This document shows, in pieces, positions 45,292 to 53,879 of a stretch of DNA of 64,000 nucleotides. The DNA is taken from positions 1 to 64,000 of the forward strand of contig JAKALM010000002.1 of the NCBI GenBank assembly GCA_021824145.1. Reading direction: 5' to 3'. The notes under the pieces were generated by a model that made no database searches, was not told the DNA's origin, and saw only the letters and a program-made list of their open reading frames with translations. Both the position numbers and the translations under genes were made by a program. Numbering within the stretch: position 1 is the first letter of the stretch; each line of letters begins with the position of its first letter. This stretch comes from Bacteroidota bacterium (GTDB taxonomy: Bacteria > Bacteroidota > Ignavibacteria > Ignavibacteriales > Ignavibacteriaceae).

Positions 45292-46263
45292 TTATTTCAC
45301 ATTAAAAGTGGCTGGGAGAGACCTGCATCTGTTTTGAAATTGATCTATTACCCAAAGTACCCAATAATAATTTTTTGTGCTTAGAGGAGTGGTCAATTGG
45401 TACGATACAGAATCTGAAGAAATATTTTCTCCTCTAAATACTAACTGCGAATTTGCAAAATCGTTTGTGTAAACTTCTATCATATAGGTAAAGGGATATC
45501 CAGTTTTATATCTTTGCCACATAAATAAAGGAGTTGCTGAAACTGTTGTATCATTAGCTGGATAAAGAACCGAAACACCATTTTTAATTACTCTGGTTAC
45601 ATTACTGCTCCCAACATTATATTCATTTTGAAAATGATCTTTTGCAACAATATTAAAATCTAAGCCAATAGTTTGCTCAATATCAGTAATATTTAAATCC
45701 TGAGTAGAAAGTACTGTTTCATAAAACTTACTTGCTGCATTGAAATCTAATGCTTTTTTAAGATTAAGCTGAGAATTTTCTACAAAAACTGTATCAATAT
45801 CATTATCCTTATCGGAAACTTTTGAATTTACATAAAGCTGATATGATTGCCCCGGCGGTGTAAATTGATTTGTAACAACTGTATAAATTGAAATACTATC
45901 AAGCGTAGGAATTTGAAATAAATAGATGAATGAATCTAAAGTTTTTGAACTGCCCCAGGCAATATTAATCGTATCTGCTCTAAATCCATTTTTTTGAAAA
46001 ATAAGTTTACCATTAACAGGCAAAATATTTCCTATTGAAAAATTTCCATTATTATCTGTATTTACTATAATGTTTGACGGACCCCAATAAACCGAAACAC
46101 CAGAAATCCCATCATGCGGAATGCTATATGTTTGAACTTTTCCAGTGATAGTCACAAAAGCATAATTCGGATTATTTGGATCTAATGGATTATTTTTTGG
46201 TGCATTGCACGACATAAAGTAAAATGAAATAGTAAATAAATTTAGACTCACTATCCATTTCAT
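45292..46263 (-). CDS. Lipoprotein with carboxypeptidase-regulatory-like and Ig-like domains
   Basis: The ATG at 46263 gives MKWIVSLNLFTISFYFMSC, a lipoprotein signal; an in-frame TTG at 46290 is also open. The mature part begins NAPKNNPLDPNNPNYAFV, a Bacteroidota-type linker, followed by a beta-sandwich (VTITGKVQTYSIPHDGISGV, then FSIGNILPVNGKLIFQKNG) like carboxypeptidase-regulatory domains. Fibronectin-type-III-like strands and LYPANDTTVSATPLFMWQRY come at the end. No catalytic residue set is seen. It is the first gene of the kinase/sigma54/kelch operon and may be an envelope sensor or substrate-binding surface protein. Confidence 0.75.
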   Translation of the reverse strand: MKWIVSLNLFTISFYFMSCNAPKNNPLDPNNPNYAFVTITGKVQTYSIPHDGISGVSVYWGPSNIIVNTDNNGNFSIGNILPVNGKLIFQKNGFRADTINIAWGSSKTLDSFIYLFQIPTLDSISIYTVVTNQFTPPGQSYQLYVNSKVSDKDNDIDTVFVENSQLNLKKALDFNAASKFYETVLSTQDLNITDIEQTIGLDFNIVAKDHFQNEYNVGSSNVTRVIKNGVSVLYPANDTTVSATPLFMWQRYKTGYPFTYMIEVYTNDFANSQLVFRGENISSDSVSYQLTTPLSTKNYYWVLWVIDQFQNRCRSLPATFNVK

Positions 46264-46506
46264 AAAAATATTAAATCCCGTTTTCTTCAAGCAAATTCCA
46301 TGAAATTATAGTATCAATTATATAAAACATATTGATGTTTACTTGTTGCAAAAAGCACTTTTATAATGAGTTGAATTAATATCAAAACAGTTGTTTGATT
46401 TTAACTTAGTTAAAAAGATTGTTATTTTGTAGTCAAGTGAATCTAAGTAAATTGTTTTAAAAATTTCTTATTAAAATATTATTCTTACCAACTAAAAGGA
46501 ATAATT

Positions 46507-46941
46507 ATGGTTAATTTTATTCAAGAAACAATTGATGAAGCGAAAAAGGGATTAAGTGAAGGCGGTATTCCGATTGGTTCAATCTTAGTAAAAGACAATA
46601 AAATTATTGGAAGAGGCCATAATAAAAGAGTTCAGGAAAATAATCCAATTGTTCATGCAGAAATTGATTGTTTAATTAATGCCGGAAGAATTGGAACTTA
46701 TAAAAACACAGTTCTTTATTCTACCTTAATGCCTTGTTACTTATGCGCTGGCGCCATTGTACAATTTGGGATAAAAAAAGTAATTGTTGGAGAATCAAAA
46801 ACTTTTTCCGGTGCTTTAGAGTTTATGAAATCTCATGGTGTTGAAGTAATTGATCTAAATAACCAAGAATGTATTGAAATGATGGAAAAATTTATTGATA
46901 CTAATCCGAATCTTTGGAATGAAGATATTGGCGAATTATAA
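46507..46941 (+). CDS. Cytosine/nucleoside deaminase of the yeast Fcy1 type
   Basis: This Zn-dependent deaminase has 144 residues. The zinc site is visible: H50 and catalytic E52 in VHAEIDC, C77 and C80 in MPCYLCAGAIVQFGI. It matches yeast cytosine deaminase (Fcy1) more than TadA, in the GRIGTYKNTVLYSTL stretch and in the C-terminus ending NLWNEDIGEL, which recalls the WFEDIGE end of Fcy1. Cytosine to uracil conversion for pyrimidine salvage is therefore the best guess; guanine or other nucleobase deamination is possible. ATG at 46507 has GGAAT upstream. It is convergent with the next gene, separated by 3 bases. Confidence 0.82.
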   Translation: MVNFIQETIDEAKKGLSEGGIPIGSILVKDNKIIGRGHNKRVQENNPIVHAEIDCLINAGRIGTYKNTVLYSTLMPCYLCAGAIVQFGIKKVIVGESKTFSGALEFMKSHGVEVIDLNNQECIEMMEKFIDTNPNLWNEDIGEL

Positions 46942-46944
46942 TTT

Positions 46945-47496
46945 CTAATCATCAATTTCAAGTTTGCATAAATCAAACCACGTATAAGGTTGTGGTGTTG
47001 ATGAAAGAGTTCCAAATAAAACTACTTTTAAGCTGTCCCCTTTATTTGCTGAAATTGTATCATATGCAATATATTGTTCCCATCTTTTACTTTTAATTGA
47101 AATTGTCTTTCTTAGTGAAATAGAATCATTTTGAATATAATATAATTCTGCCTGTGCAATTAGATTTGTTACCTTACTCCAAACTGAAAATTTATAAACA
47201 TGACTTCCTGGAATTGCTGCAACTTTTGTACTAGCAAAGGCACCATCTTCTCTAGACTTTAAAAAGATAGAAAAAAATCCTCCATCCTGTGGCGCAACCA
47301 TTTGGATTTTCAATAGCGGCGCTTCAGGGCAACTCCATTCTTTTAGTGTGGGAATACCGAATTCTTCAAAGGAAGGATTAGCTATCAATTGCGTTTTCTG
47401 TCTCACCAGCTGCGGCTGAGGAGGAAGTTCATTACAAGAAACAATCTGAAAGAAAAAAATAGATATTATTAGCATGAGAAAATTTTTTGATTTCAT
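46945..47496 (-). CDS. Lipoprotein with carbohydrate-binding-like fold
   Basis: MKSKNFLMLIISIFFFQIVSC is a lipoprotein signal with lipobox IVSC. The mature 160 residues read as one jelly-roll domain: LIANPSFEEFGIPTLKEWSC, GGFFSIFLKSREDGAF, VYKFSVWSKV, IYAFD-like YIAYDTISANKGDSLKVVLF and PQPYTWFDLCKLEI, resembling CBM or galactose-binding-like modules. No catalytic residues are seen. The stop lies 3 bases from the convergent deaminase gene. The 200 bases upstream, before the phosphatase gene, hold no recognised element. Confidence 0.7.
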   Translation of the reverse strand: MKSKNFLMLIISIFFFQIVSCNELPPQPQLVRQKTQLIANPSFEEFGIPTLKEWSCPEAPLLKIQMVAPQDGGFFSIFLKSREDGAFASTKVAAIPGSHVYKFSVWSKVTNLIAQAELYYIQNDSISLRKTISIKSKRWEQYIAYDTISANKGDSLKVVLFGTLSSTPQPYTWFDLCKLEIDD

Positions 47497-47702
47497 TTCT
47501 CATCACCATGTTATTGATTTAAAATCAATTACTATATCTTAATTTTATCTGAACTGAATATATTTGAGAACTTAGACTTACAATTTCATTAATGATATAA
47601 AGGTTTTCTTCACCTATTTAAATATAAAGTATAAAAAATTATTAAGTAATTCTATAATCTTTATATATAATTTTAGAATTATCAAATTAAACAAAAAATT
47701 TA

Positions 47703-48392
47703 TTACTCAAGATCTTCAAATTTTGTTTTCACTGATATTATATCAATAATTTTGTTCTTATCAACAACTACAGAGCTTAATTTATTTCCGGTGTAAATTG
47801 ATGTATCAATATAAACTACATTGTTTTGCTCATGAAAAAATACTTCTTCTCTCCTTGTATGACCGACAACTTGCAATTTCCCGATATTAAGCAATTCCTC
47901 TCTCGTCCACAAAATTCCATGTTCATTATATAAGTCGTTAACTAAAATATTATCGAAGACTGATAAATTATTCTGAAAATTTTTAGGAAGTTTATTTTTA
48001 TAATATTTGGATACACCGGCGTGCGAAATAAAACAGTCATCCTCATCAATATAAATAGGCGCGCTCAATATTATTTTTAAGTGCTGTTCTATTTTATCAA
48101 GTTTATTTTCGTATGAAGCTAGAGTTTTTTCATAACCGTTGTAAAGCCAAGTTTGCCCCATTTCACTGTTTGGCTGATTAATAAAGTAATAGAACATATA
48201 GTCGTGATTACCTGGCGTAAAATTAATTTTTTCGTTTTTTATAAATTCGATTACTTCAAAAGAGAAATTTCCTCTGTCAACTAAATCTCCTACACTGTAA
48301 ATTTTAATTTGCGGATATTTGTCTTTTACAATTCCGACCAGTTCTTTTAATGTAAAATAACATCCGTGTATGTCTCCAATAACAGCAATCAT
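47703..48392 (-). CDS. PP1/ApaH-like Ser/Thr metallophosphoesterase
   Basis: The 229 residues carry the calcineurin-like phosphoesterase signature: VIGDIHGCYFTL, VGDLVDRGNFSFEVIEF, GNHDYMFYY, FISHAGVSKY and VGHTRREEVF. These supply the Asp, His and Asn metal ligands and the catalytic His. It resembles bacterial PrpA-like phosphatases and short ApaH-like enzymes. It lies about 4 kb from the operon with the Ser/Thr kinase, on the same strand, so it may oppose that kinase, though separate transcription is likely. A diadenosine tetraphosphatase role cannot be excluded. Confidence 0.88.
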   Translation of the reverse strand: MIAVIGDIHGCYFTLKELVGIVKDKYPQIKIYSVGDLVDRGNFSFEVIEFIKNEKINFTPGNHDYMFYYFINQPNSEMGQTWLYNGYEKTLASYENKLDKIEQHLKIILSAPIYIDEDDCFISHAGVSKYYKNKLPKNFQNNLSVFDNILVNDLYNEHGILWTREELLNIGKLQVVGHTRREEVFFHEQNNVVYIDTSIYTGNKLSSVVVDKNKIIDIISVKTKFEDLE

Positions 48393-48510
48393 AAAGTATA
48401 AAAGAATTAATAGATAGAATTTTTTACAATTATTTTATAACGATATAAAATTTTCTATAAAATAATTTTTTAAAAATTAAGTTGAGGAATAAGGTTTTTT
48501 TAAAAAGCGA

Positions 48511-49866
48511 TTAAAGATAATTATTCTCTTTAGCATATTTAAGAAGCTCGTCTCTAAAATTTGGATGAGCAATTTCAATCAAAGCCTTCACTCTTTCTCT
48601 TATAGTTTTTCCAAAAAGCTGTGCATGTCCGTATTCGGTAACAACATAATGAACATCGCCTCTAGTGGTAATAACTCCGGCACCAGGTTTTAGAAAAGGA
48701 ACAATTCTTGATATTTTAAAATCTTTAGTTGTAGATGGCAGTGCAATAATTGGTTTGCCGCCTTCAGAATGTGCCGCACCTCTGATAAAATCCAGTTGGC
48801 CGCCAAAGCCGCTGTATAATTTTGGCCCGATTGAATCTGAACAAACCTGCCCAGTTAGATCTATTTCTATTGCTGAATTTATTGCAACCATTTTATTATT
48901 CTTTGCAATTACAAATGGGTCATTAACATATTCCTGGCGATGGAACTCAATCATCGGATTGTTATTAATAAAATTATAAAGCTTTTTGGTACCCAGAACA
49001 AATCCGGCAACTATTTTTCCTGGGTGTAGAGTTTTCATTTCATTAGTAATTATTCCCTTTTCAACCAAATCAATTGCACCGTCCGAAAACATTTCAGAAT
49101 GAATTCCGAGTGCTTTTCTATCGGCAAGATATTTCAAAACAAAATCCGGAATAGCTCCAATCCCCATCTGCAGCGTTGAGCCGTCCTCTATAAGTTCTGC
49201 AATATTGTACGCTAATTTTTTATTTATCTCTGTAATTTCTGGCGAGGCATCTCTTTCGCCTTGTGGAAGTTCAGCAATTTCTTCATTTACTTCCACAATA
49301 TATTTTATTTTGTTAATATGAATAAAGCTGTCGCCTAAAGTTCTTGGCATATTCTTATTGACTTGTGCAATTATAACCTTTGCTTTTTCAGCTCCGGTTT
49401 TAGTTAATCCGACTTCAACGCCAAAACTGCAGAAGCCATGTTCATCTGGCGGGGAAACATGAATTAATGCTACATCAAGATTTATATAACCTTTAGCAAA
49501 GAGCAGCGGAGTTTCATAAAGGAATATTGGAGTAAAGTCTGCTCTTCCTTGCCGCACTGCATCCCTGCTGTTGCCGCCGATAAAAAATGCATTGTGCCTA
49601 AAATGTCCTTCCATTTCGGGGTTCATGTAAGCTACATTGCCAACAGCTAAAGCATGCATTATTTCTACATCTTTTAGTTCATCTTTCCTTTTTACTAACG
49701 CATTTATTAGCACTGTTGGAAATGCACAGTTAGAGTGCGCTAATATTTTATCTCCGGATTTAATTACCTTAACAGCTTCTTCCGCCGATACAATTTTTTG
49801 ATTGTACGATTGGAGTATATTGAAAGGAATTGAATTTTTAGATTTTATTTCTTCTGTTGCTACCAT
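48511..49866 (-). CDS. Acetyl-CoA hydrolase/CoA-transferase family (4-hydroxybutyrate CoA-transferase type)
   Basis: This 451-residue family I CoA-transferase moves CoA between acetyl-CoA and acids such as 4-hydroxybutyrate, butyrate or succinate, or hydrolyses acetyl-CoA. Motifs include AVGNVAYMNPEMEGHFRHNA, HSEMFSDGAIDLVEKG, GFGGQLDFIRGAAHSEGGKP and GDVHYVVTEYGHAQLFGKTI; the catalytic Glu should be in VTEYG or the AIEIDLTGQ region. Substrate specificity cannot be read from sequence. ATG at 49866. It is followed on the same strand by alanine dehydrogenase 110 bases upstream, suggesting amino acid or acid fermentation. Confidence 0.9.
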   Translation of the reverse strand: MVATEEIKSKNSIPFNILQSYNQKIVSAEEAVKVIKSGDKILAHSNCAFPTVLINALVKRKDELKDVEIMHALAVGNVAYMNPEMEGHFRHNAFFIGGNSRDAVRQGRADFTPIFLYETPLLFAKGYINLDVALIHVSPPDEHGFCSFGVEVGLTKTGAEKAKVIIAQVNKNMPRTLGDSFIHINKIKYIVEVNEEIAELPQGERDASPEITEINKKLAYNIAELIEDGSTLQMGIGAIPDFVLKYLADRKALGIHSEMFSDGAIDLVEKGIITNEMKTLHPGKIVAGFVLGTKKLYNFINNNPMIEFHRQEYVNDPFVIAKNNKMVAINSAIEIDLTGQVCSDSIGPKLYSGFGGQLDFIRGAAHSEGGKPIIALPSTTKDFKISRIVPFLKPGAGVITTRGDVHYVVTEYGHAQLFGKTIRERVKALIEIAHPNFRDELLKYAKENNYL

Positions 49867-49974
49867 ATTTCATCATTCATTGTTATCGTATTAACGTATG
49901 ATTCTTTAATCGATACTTTTACTATTTCTAAAACCAAATGAATTTTTTGATTCAATCGGTTTATAATAATCTTT

Positions 49975-51096
49975 TTAATTTGTTGAAAATATTCTGAGCT
50001 TTCTGTATTCTAGATTAAAAATATTTGCAATAGCTTCATTTGAACAAGAGCCTTGATAAGTACAAACTCCTTTCGACAAGCCGTCATCTCCAAGCAATGC
50101 GTTTGCTAATCCGTTATCGGCAATATTTTGAATATACCCGAGTGAAGCATTATTCAATCCGTAGCTTGCTGTTTTGGAAACCAGCGCAGGCATGTTTGGA
50201 ACACAATAATGAATTACGTTATGTGTACTATAAATAGGATCTGAAATTGTTGTTACATGGCTTGTCTCTATGCAGCCGCCTTGATCAATCGAGACATCAA
50301 TAATCACCGATCCATTTTTCATATTCTTTACCATTTCTTCGGTAACAAGATGAGGAGTTTTTTCACCTTTAATTAAAACTGCTCCGATTAAAACATCTGC
50401 AAATTTAACTCCACGGGAAATTGTATAAGGATTTGCCATTACTGTTGTAATTTTTTGACGGAATGCTGAGTCAATTCTTCTAAGTCTATTTAAATCTTTA
50501 TCAATTACAATAACCTGAGCTCCTCTGCCAAGTGCAGCTCGTGCTGCTGTTGTTCCAACTACACCGGCGCCTAAAATTACAACTGCTGCTGGCGCAACTC
50601 CCGTAATACCACCGAGTAAAATTCCTCTTCCGCCTTTTACATAACTTTCCAGGTATCTTTCGGCAATTTGAATTGAAAGCTGACCGGCAATTTCACTCAT
50701 TGAATGAAGCACAGGCAATCCGGTTTCATTTTCAATAAGCTCATAACCAATTGCAGTTACATTTTTCTGAAGCAGTTTTTCAATTGTTGTTTTAGTGCTT
50801 ACTGCAAGATGCAGAAATGAAAAAAGAATTTGATTTTCCTGAAGAAGTTCTGTCTCATCATCTGTAAGAGGAGAAACTTTTGCAATTAATTCTGCTCTGC
50901 GGTAAACTTCTTCCTGGCTGTAAACAATTACCGCCCCGGTTTGCGAATAATCTTCATCGCTTAAATTACTGCCTTCTCCAGCACCGCTTTGAATATAGAC
51001 TGTATGCCCAGCTCTAATCAAAGCATCCACTCCGGCAGGCGCAAGTGCTACGCGTTTTTCTTCAAATATGTTTTCTTTTGGAATGCCTATTCTCAT
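49975..51096 (-). CDS. ald: Alanine dehydrogenase
   Basis: Ald interconverts L-alanine and pyruvate plus ammonia with NAD. Features: RIGIPKENIFEEKRVALAPA at the start with the substrate-binding Arg and Lys, LFSFLHLA, the nucleotide-binding VVILGAGVVGTTAARAALG, RGVKFADVLIGAVLIKG, DQGGCIETS and TSYGLNNAS-like TASYGLNNASLGYI with the catalytic His earlier (FSFLH). The 373-residue length is standard. ATG at 51096. It is part of the minus-strand metabolic run with the CoA-transferase and hydroxyacid dehydrogenase. Confidence 0.96.
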   Translation of the reverse strand: MRIGIPKENIFEEKRVALAPAGVDALIRAGHTVYIQSGAGEGSNLSDEDYSQTGAVIVYSQEEVYRRAELIAKVSPLTDDETELLQENQILFSFLHLAVSTKTTIEKLLQKNVTAIGYELIENETGLPVLHSMSEIAGQLSIQIAERYLESYVKGGRGILLGGITGVAPAAVVILGAGVVGTTAARAALGRGAQVIVIDKDLNRLRRIDSAFRQKITTVMANPYTISRGVKFADVLIGAVLIKGEKTPHLVTEEMVKNMKNGSVIIDVSIDQGGCIETSHVTTISDPIYSTHNVIHYCVPNMPALVSKTASYGLNNASLGYIQNIADNGLANALLGDDGLSKGVCTYQGSCSNEAIANIFNLEYRKLRIFSTN

Positions 51097-51167
51097 ATCA
51101 ATTATTTAGATTTTGTTTATATCAAACCTACTTATTAAGTGTTTAACTTTCAATATTTTTATATTTA

Positions 51168-52121
51168 TTAAACTGGAGTAATCGCTTTCTTTCCGGACAG
51201 CACAGCAGCAACATTCTTAGCAGCAAGCAGCGCCATGTTTGTTCTTGCTTCTTCTGTTGCACTGCCAATATGCGGAAGGATAACAACATTTTTCAATTTA
51301 TAAAATTCTTCATTTAAATTCGGCTCATTTTCAAAAACATCCAATCCGGCGCAGCGTATATTTTTCTTTTTAAGAAGTTTTATCAATTCTTTTTCATCAA
51401 TAATTTCACCGCGGGCAGTGTTTATTAGGATTGAATTTTTTTTTATCAAACTTAATTTATCTTTATTCAACAAATGGAAAGTTTCAGAATTTAGCGGCAG
51501 ATGAATTGAAACAATATCCGAAACACTCAGCAATTTTTCAATTGAGACTTTTTTTGCATTTGTTTCGGCTTCGAGAGAATTATTTCTTGATCTGTTAAAA
51601 TAAATGATCTTCATTCCGAAAGATTTAGCTCGTACAGCAACAGCCGCTCCGATTCTGCCAGCACCTAAAATTCCGAGAGTTTTATTTTTCAATTCCATTC
51701 CAAGAAGAAGCTGAGGCGCCCAACCGGTAAATTTTTTTTGCATTAATAATTTTTCGGCTTCTACAATTCTTCTAGCACAAGCAAGCACTAGCGCAATTGC
51801 TAAATCAGCAGTTGAATCAGTAAGGACATCCGGAGTGTTAGTAACAATTATATTTTTTTTCTTTGCATAGGCAACGTCAATATTGTTAAAGCCAACGGCG
51901 TAATTAGCAATCACCTTGCAATTCTTCATTTGATCTAAAACTTCTTTATCAAACTTATCGGTAAGAAGTGAAATTACAGCATCAGAATTTTTAATATTTT
52001 TAATAAGTTCACTATTTGATATTGCTGTATCTTTTCGGTAGACAGAAACTTGATACCCATAACTATTTAAATAATCAATAGCCGGCTGAGGAATACTCCT
52101 TGTAATAAATACTTTTTGCAT
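51168..52121 (-). CDS. D-2-hydroxyacid dehydrogenase (glyoxylate/hydroxypyruvate reductase type)
   Basis: This NAD(P)-dependent enzyme has 317 residues. It shows the family's order of motifs: VIANYAVGFNNIDVAYAKKK, the Rossmann loop LGILGAGRIGAAVAVRAKSF, IDEKELIKLLKKKNIRCAGL after NTARGE with the catalytic Arg, NVILPHIGSATEEARTNMA with the catalytic His, and an acidic FENEP. GyaR-like glyoxylate or hydroxypyruvate reduction is the most probable activity; phosphoglycerate dehydrogenase is less likely because no ACT domain is present. ATG at 52121, near the SpmAB gene. Confidence 0.92.
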   Translation of the reverse strand: MQKVFITRSIPQPAIDYLNSYGYQVSVYRKDTAISNSELIKNIKNSDAVISLLTDKFDKEVLDQMKNCKVIANYAVGFNNIDVAYAKKKNIIVTNTPDVLTDSTADLAIALVLACARRIVEAEKLLMQKKFTGWAPQLLLGMELKNKTLGILGAGRIGAAVAVRAKSFGMKIIYFNRSRNNSLEAETNAKKVSIEKLLSVSDIVSIHLPLNSETFHLLNKDKLSLIKKNSILINTARGEIIDEKELIKLLKKKNIRCAGLDVFENEPNLNEEFYKLKNVVILPHIGSATEEARTNMALLAAKNVAAVLSGKKAITPV

Positions 52122-52229
52122 AGTTAAAATATTTGTGGAAAAATTATTATTAAATTGGTTTATAAATTTTCTGAAAAATTACCCTTTTCAAAATTCTAAA
52201 TAAATCAAGAATGAAACTTGTAATAGAAA

Positions 52230-53864
52230 TTAAAATCCGAATAACAATCGTACAATAAATACTGCGCCAAGAACTCCAGCAATATCAGCAATTAAACCAG
52301 CAGGAAGTGAATGTCTAATATTTTTAATATTCACCGCGCCAAAGTAAACCGCCAATACATAAAATGTAGTTTCGGAGCTTCCGTACAAAGTTGAAACTAA
52401 AATTCCTATCGGTGAATCTGGTCCATGAACAGAAATAATTTCTGCCATTACTCCAAGTGAGCCGCTTCCGGATAACGGACGCATTAACGCCATCGGCATT
52501 GCTTCAGCAGGCATTCCAATTAAATTAGTAATTGGATGTAAGATATAAATTAACCAGTTCATAGCTCCGCCGGCTCTAAAAATTCCTATTGCAACAAGCA
52601 TTGCAACAAGGTAAGGAATTATTCTTACTGCAATGTTAAAACCTTCTTTGGCGCCTTCGACAAACTTTTCATAAACTTTTACTTTTTTAATTGCACCATA
52701 TCCGATAAAAATTACAATTAATAGCGGGATTGCAATTGTTGAAAATATTTGGATTACACTTTTGAATAATTCTGGAGTAACGAATCCGAATAAAGAAGAA
52801 AATATTTTACCAGCTCCGGTATTTACAAATATCAGAACGGCGGCGATGATAGCAAGAATAAAAGCAAATGCCCTTAAATTTGATTTCATCCATTCTGAAA
52901 ATTGTCCTTTTTTAATAGGAAATTTTTCAAGTGTTTTAGCAGCGGTTATTCCGGCAACAGTAGCACAGAAAGAGCCGAACAAAGAAGTACCGATTATAAT
53001 TGCCGGTTCGCTGCTTCCGGCTGCGGCACGTATTGCTATTGCCGTTGCAGGAATTAATGTCATCCCCGCAGTATTTATAGCTAGGAAAGTACACATTGCA
53101 TTTGTAGCTGTGCCTTTATTAGGATTTAAAGTATCCAATTCTTCCATTGCCTTCAATCCAAATGGAGTAGCGGCGTTGCTTAACCCAAGCATGTTAGCGG
53201 AAATATTCATTATCATCGAGCCCATTGCAGGATGATCAACAGGCACTTCCGGAAATAATCTTTTTGTTAACGGAGTTAACCATCTTGCAATTATTTTAAT
53301 AAGTCCGGCTTCATCGGCAACTTTCATTACTCCAAGCCACATTGCCATTATGCCAATTAAACCCAAGGCTATTGTAACTGCTGTTCCGGCATATTCCAAA
53401 ACTGCATTTGTAACTTCTCTAATTTTTAGGAAGGAAACATCTTCAAGAACAATATGAGCACTTGCTGTGGTTGGAGTAATTAAGCTGTCAATTTTTACTT
53501 TACCGTTGATATCATCTTTCTCACCAACTGCAGCAGCGATATCTCTCCAAATTTTTGGATCGGTTTTACTAACTATAAAACTAATTGAATTTTTTGAAGC
53601 ATCAGAATGAATAGCAACTTTTGCAGCTTCTTTTATATCTGAAGAAATATTTTCTTTATAAAATTTATTAAAATCAGAAAGATTAACATTTAAAGTTGCT
53701 TGATAATTTTTTTCTTGCCCTTTAATAAATGGTTCTTGAAAATTTATGATTACCGGAAGCGGTTCATTATTTCTATATTTATTTTGGCTCTGATCAACAA
53801 GATCAGTTGTAATTGCGGCGCCAATCCCCAAAAACAAAAGTGCAAGCCAGACGTAATTCAGCAT
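52230..53864 (-). CDS. Fused SpmA-SpmB nucleoside-recognition-domain membrane protein
   Basis: The protein has 544 residues. After a first TM helix (VWLALLFLGIGAAIT) there is a soluble insert (about 22-155) not found in ordinary SpmA. The SpmA-type core resumes with ALGLIGIMAMWLGVMKVADE, MNISANMLGLSNAATPFGLKAM and TMCTFLAINTAGMT-like segments. The C-terminal half is SpmB: IFVNTGAGKIF, IFIGYGAIKKVKVYEKFVEGA and RPLSGSGSLGVMAEI, then SSETTFYVLAVYFGAV. Both halves carry the nucleoside-recognition gate domain. Export of small molecules or peptidoglycan parts is suggested for the family but not established. ATG at 53864. Confidence 0.9.
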   Translation of the reverse strand: MLNYVWLALLFLGIGAAITTDLVDQSQNKYRNNEPLPVIINFQEPFIKGQEKNYQATLNVNLSDFNKFYKENISSDIKEAAKVAIHSDASKNSISFIVSKTDPKIWRDIAAAVGEKDDINGKVKIDSLITPTTASAHIVLEDVSFLKIREVTNAVLEYAGTAVTIALGLIGIMAMWLGVMKVADEAGLIKIIARWLTPLTKRLFPEVPVDHPAMGSMIMNISANMLGLSNAATPFGLKAMEELDTLNPNKGTATNAMCTFLAINTAGMTLIPATAIAIRAAAGSSEPAIIIGTSLFGSFCATVAGITAAKTLEKFPIKKGQFSEWMKSNLRAFAFILAIIAAVLIFVNTGAGKIFSSLFGFVTPELFKSVIQIFSTIAIPLLIVIFIGYGAIKKVKVYEKFVEGAKEGFNIAVRIIPYLVAMLVAIGIFRAGGAMNWLIYILHPITNLIGMPAEAMPMALMRPLSGSGSLGVMAEIISVHGPDSPIGILVSTLYGSSETTFYVLAVYFGAVNIKNIRHSLPAGLIADIAGVLGAVFIVRLLFGF

Positions 53865-53879
53865 TAAGCAACTCCGTTG

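Noticed and set aside
40108-46506. Sigma54 promoter for the kinase/kelch operon
   Set aside because: No TGGCAC-N5-TTGC match with correct GG/GC spacing was found upstream of any gene in the operon.
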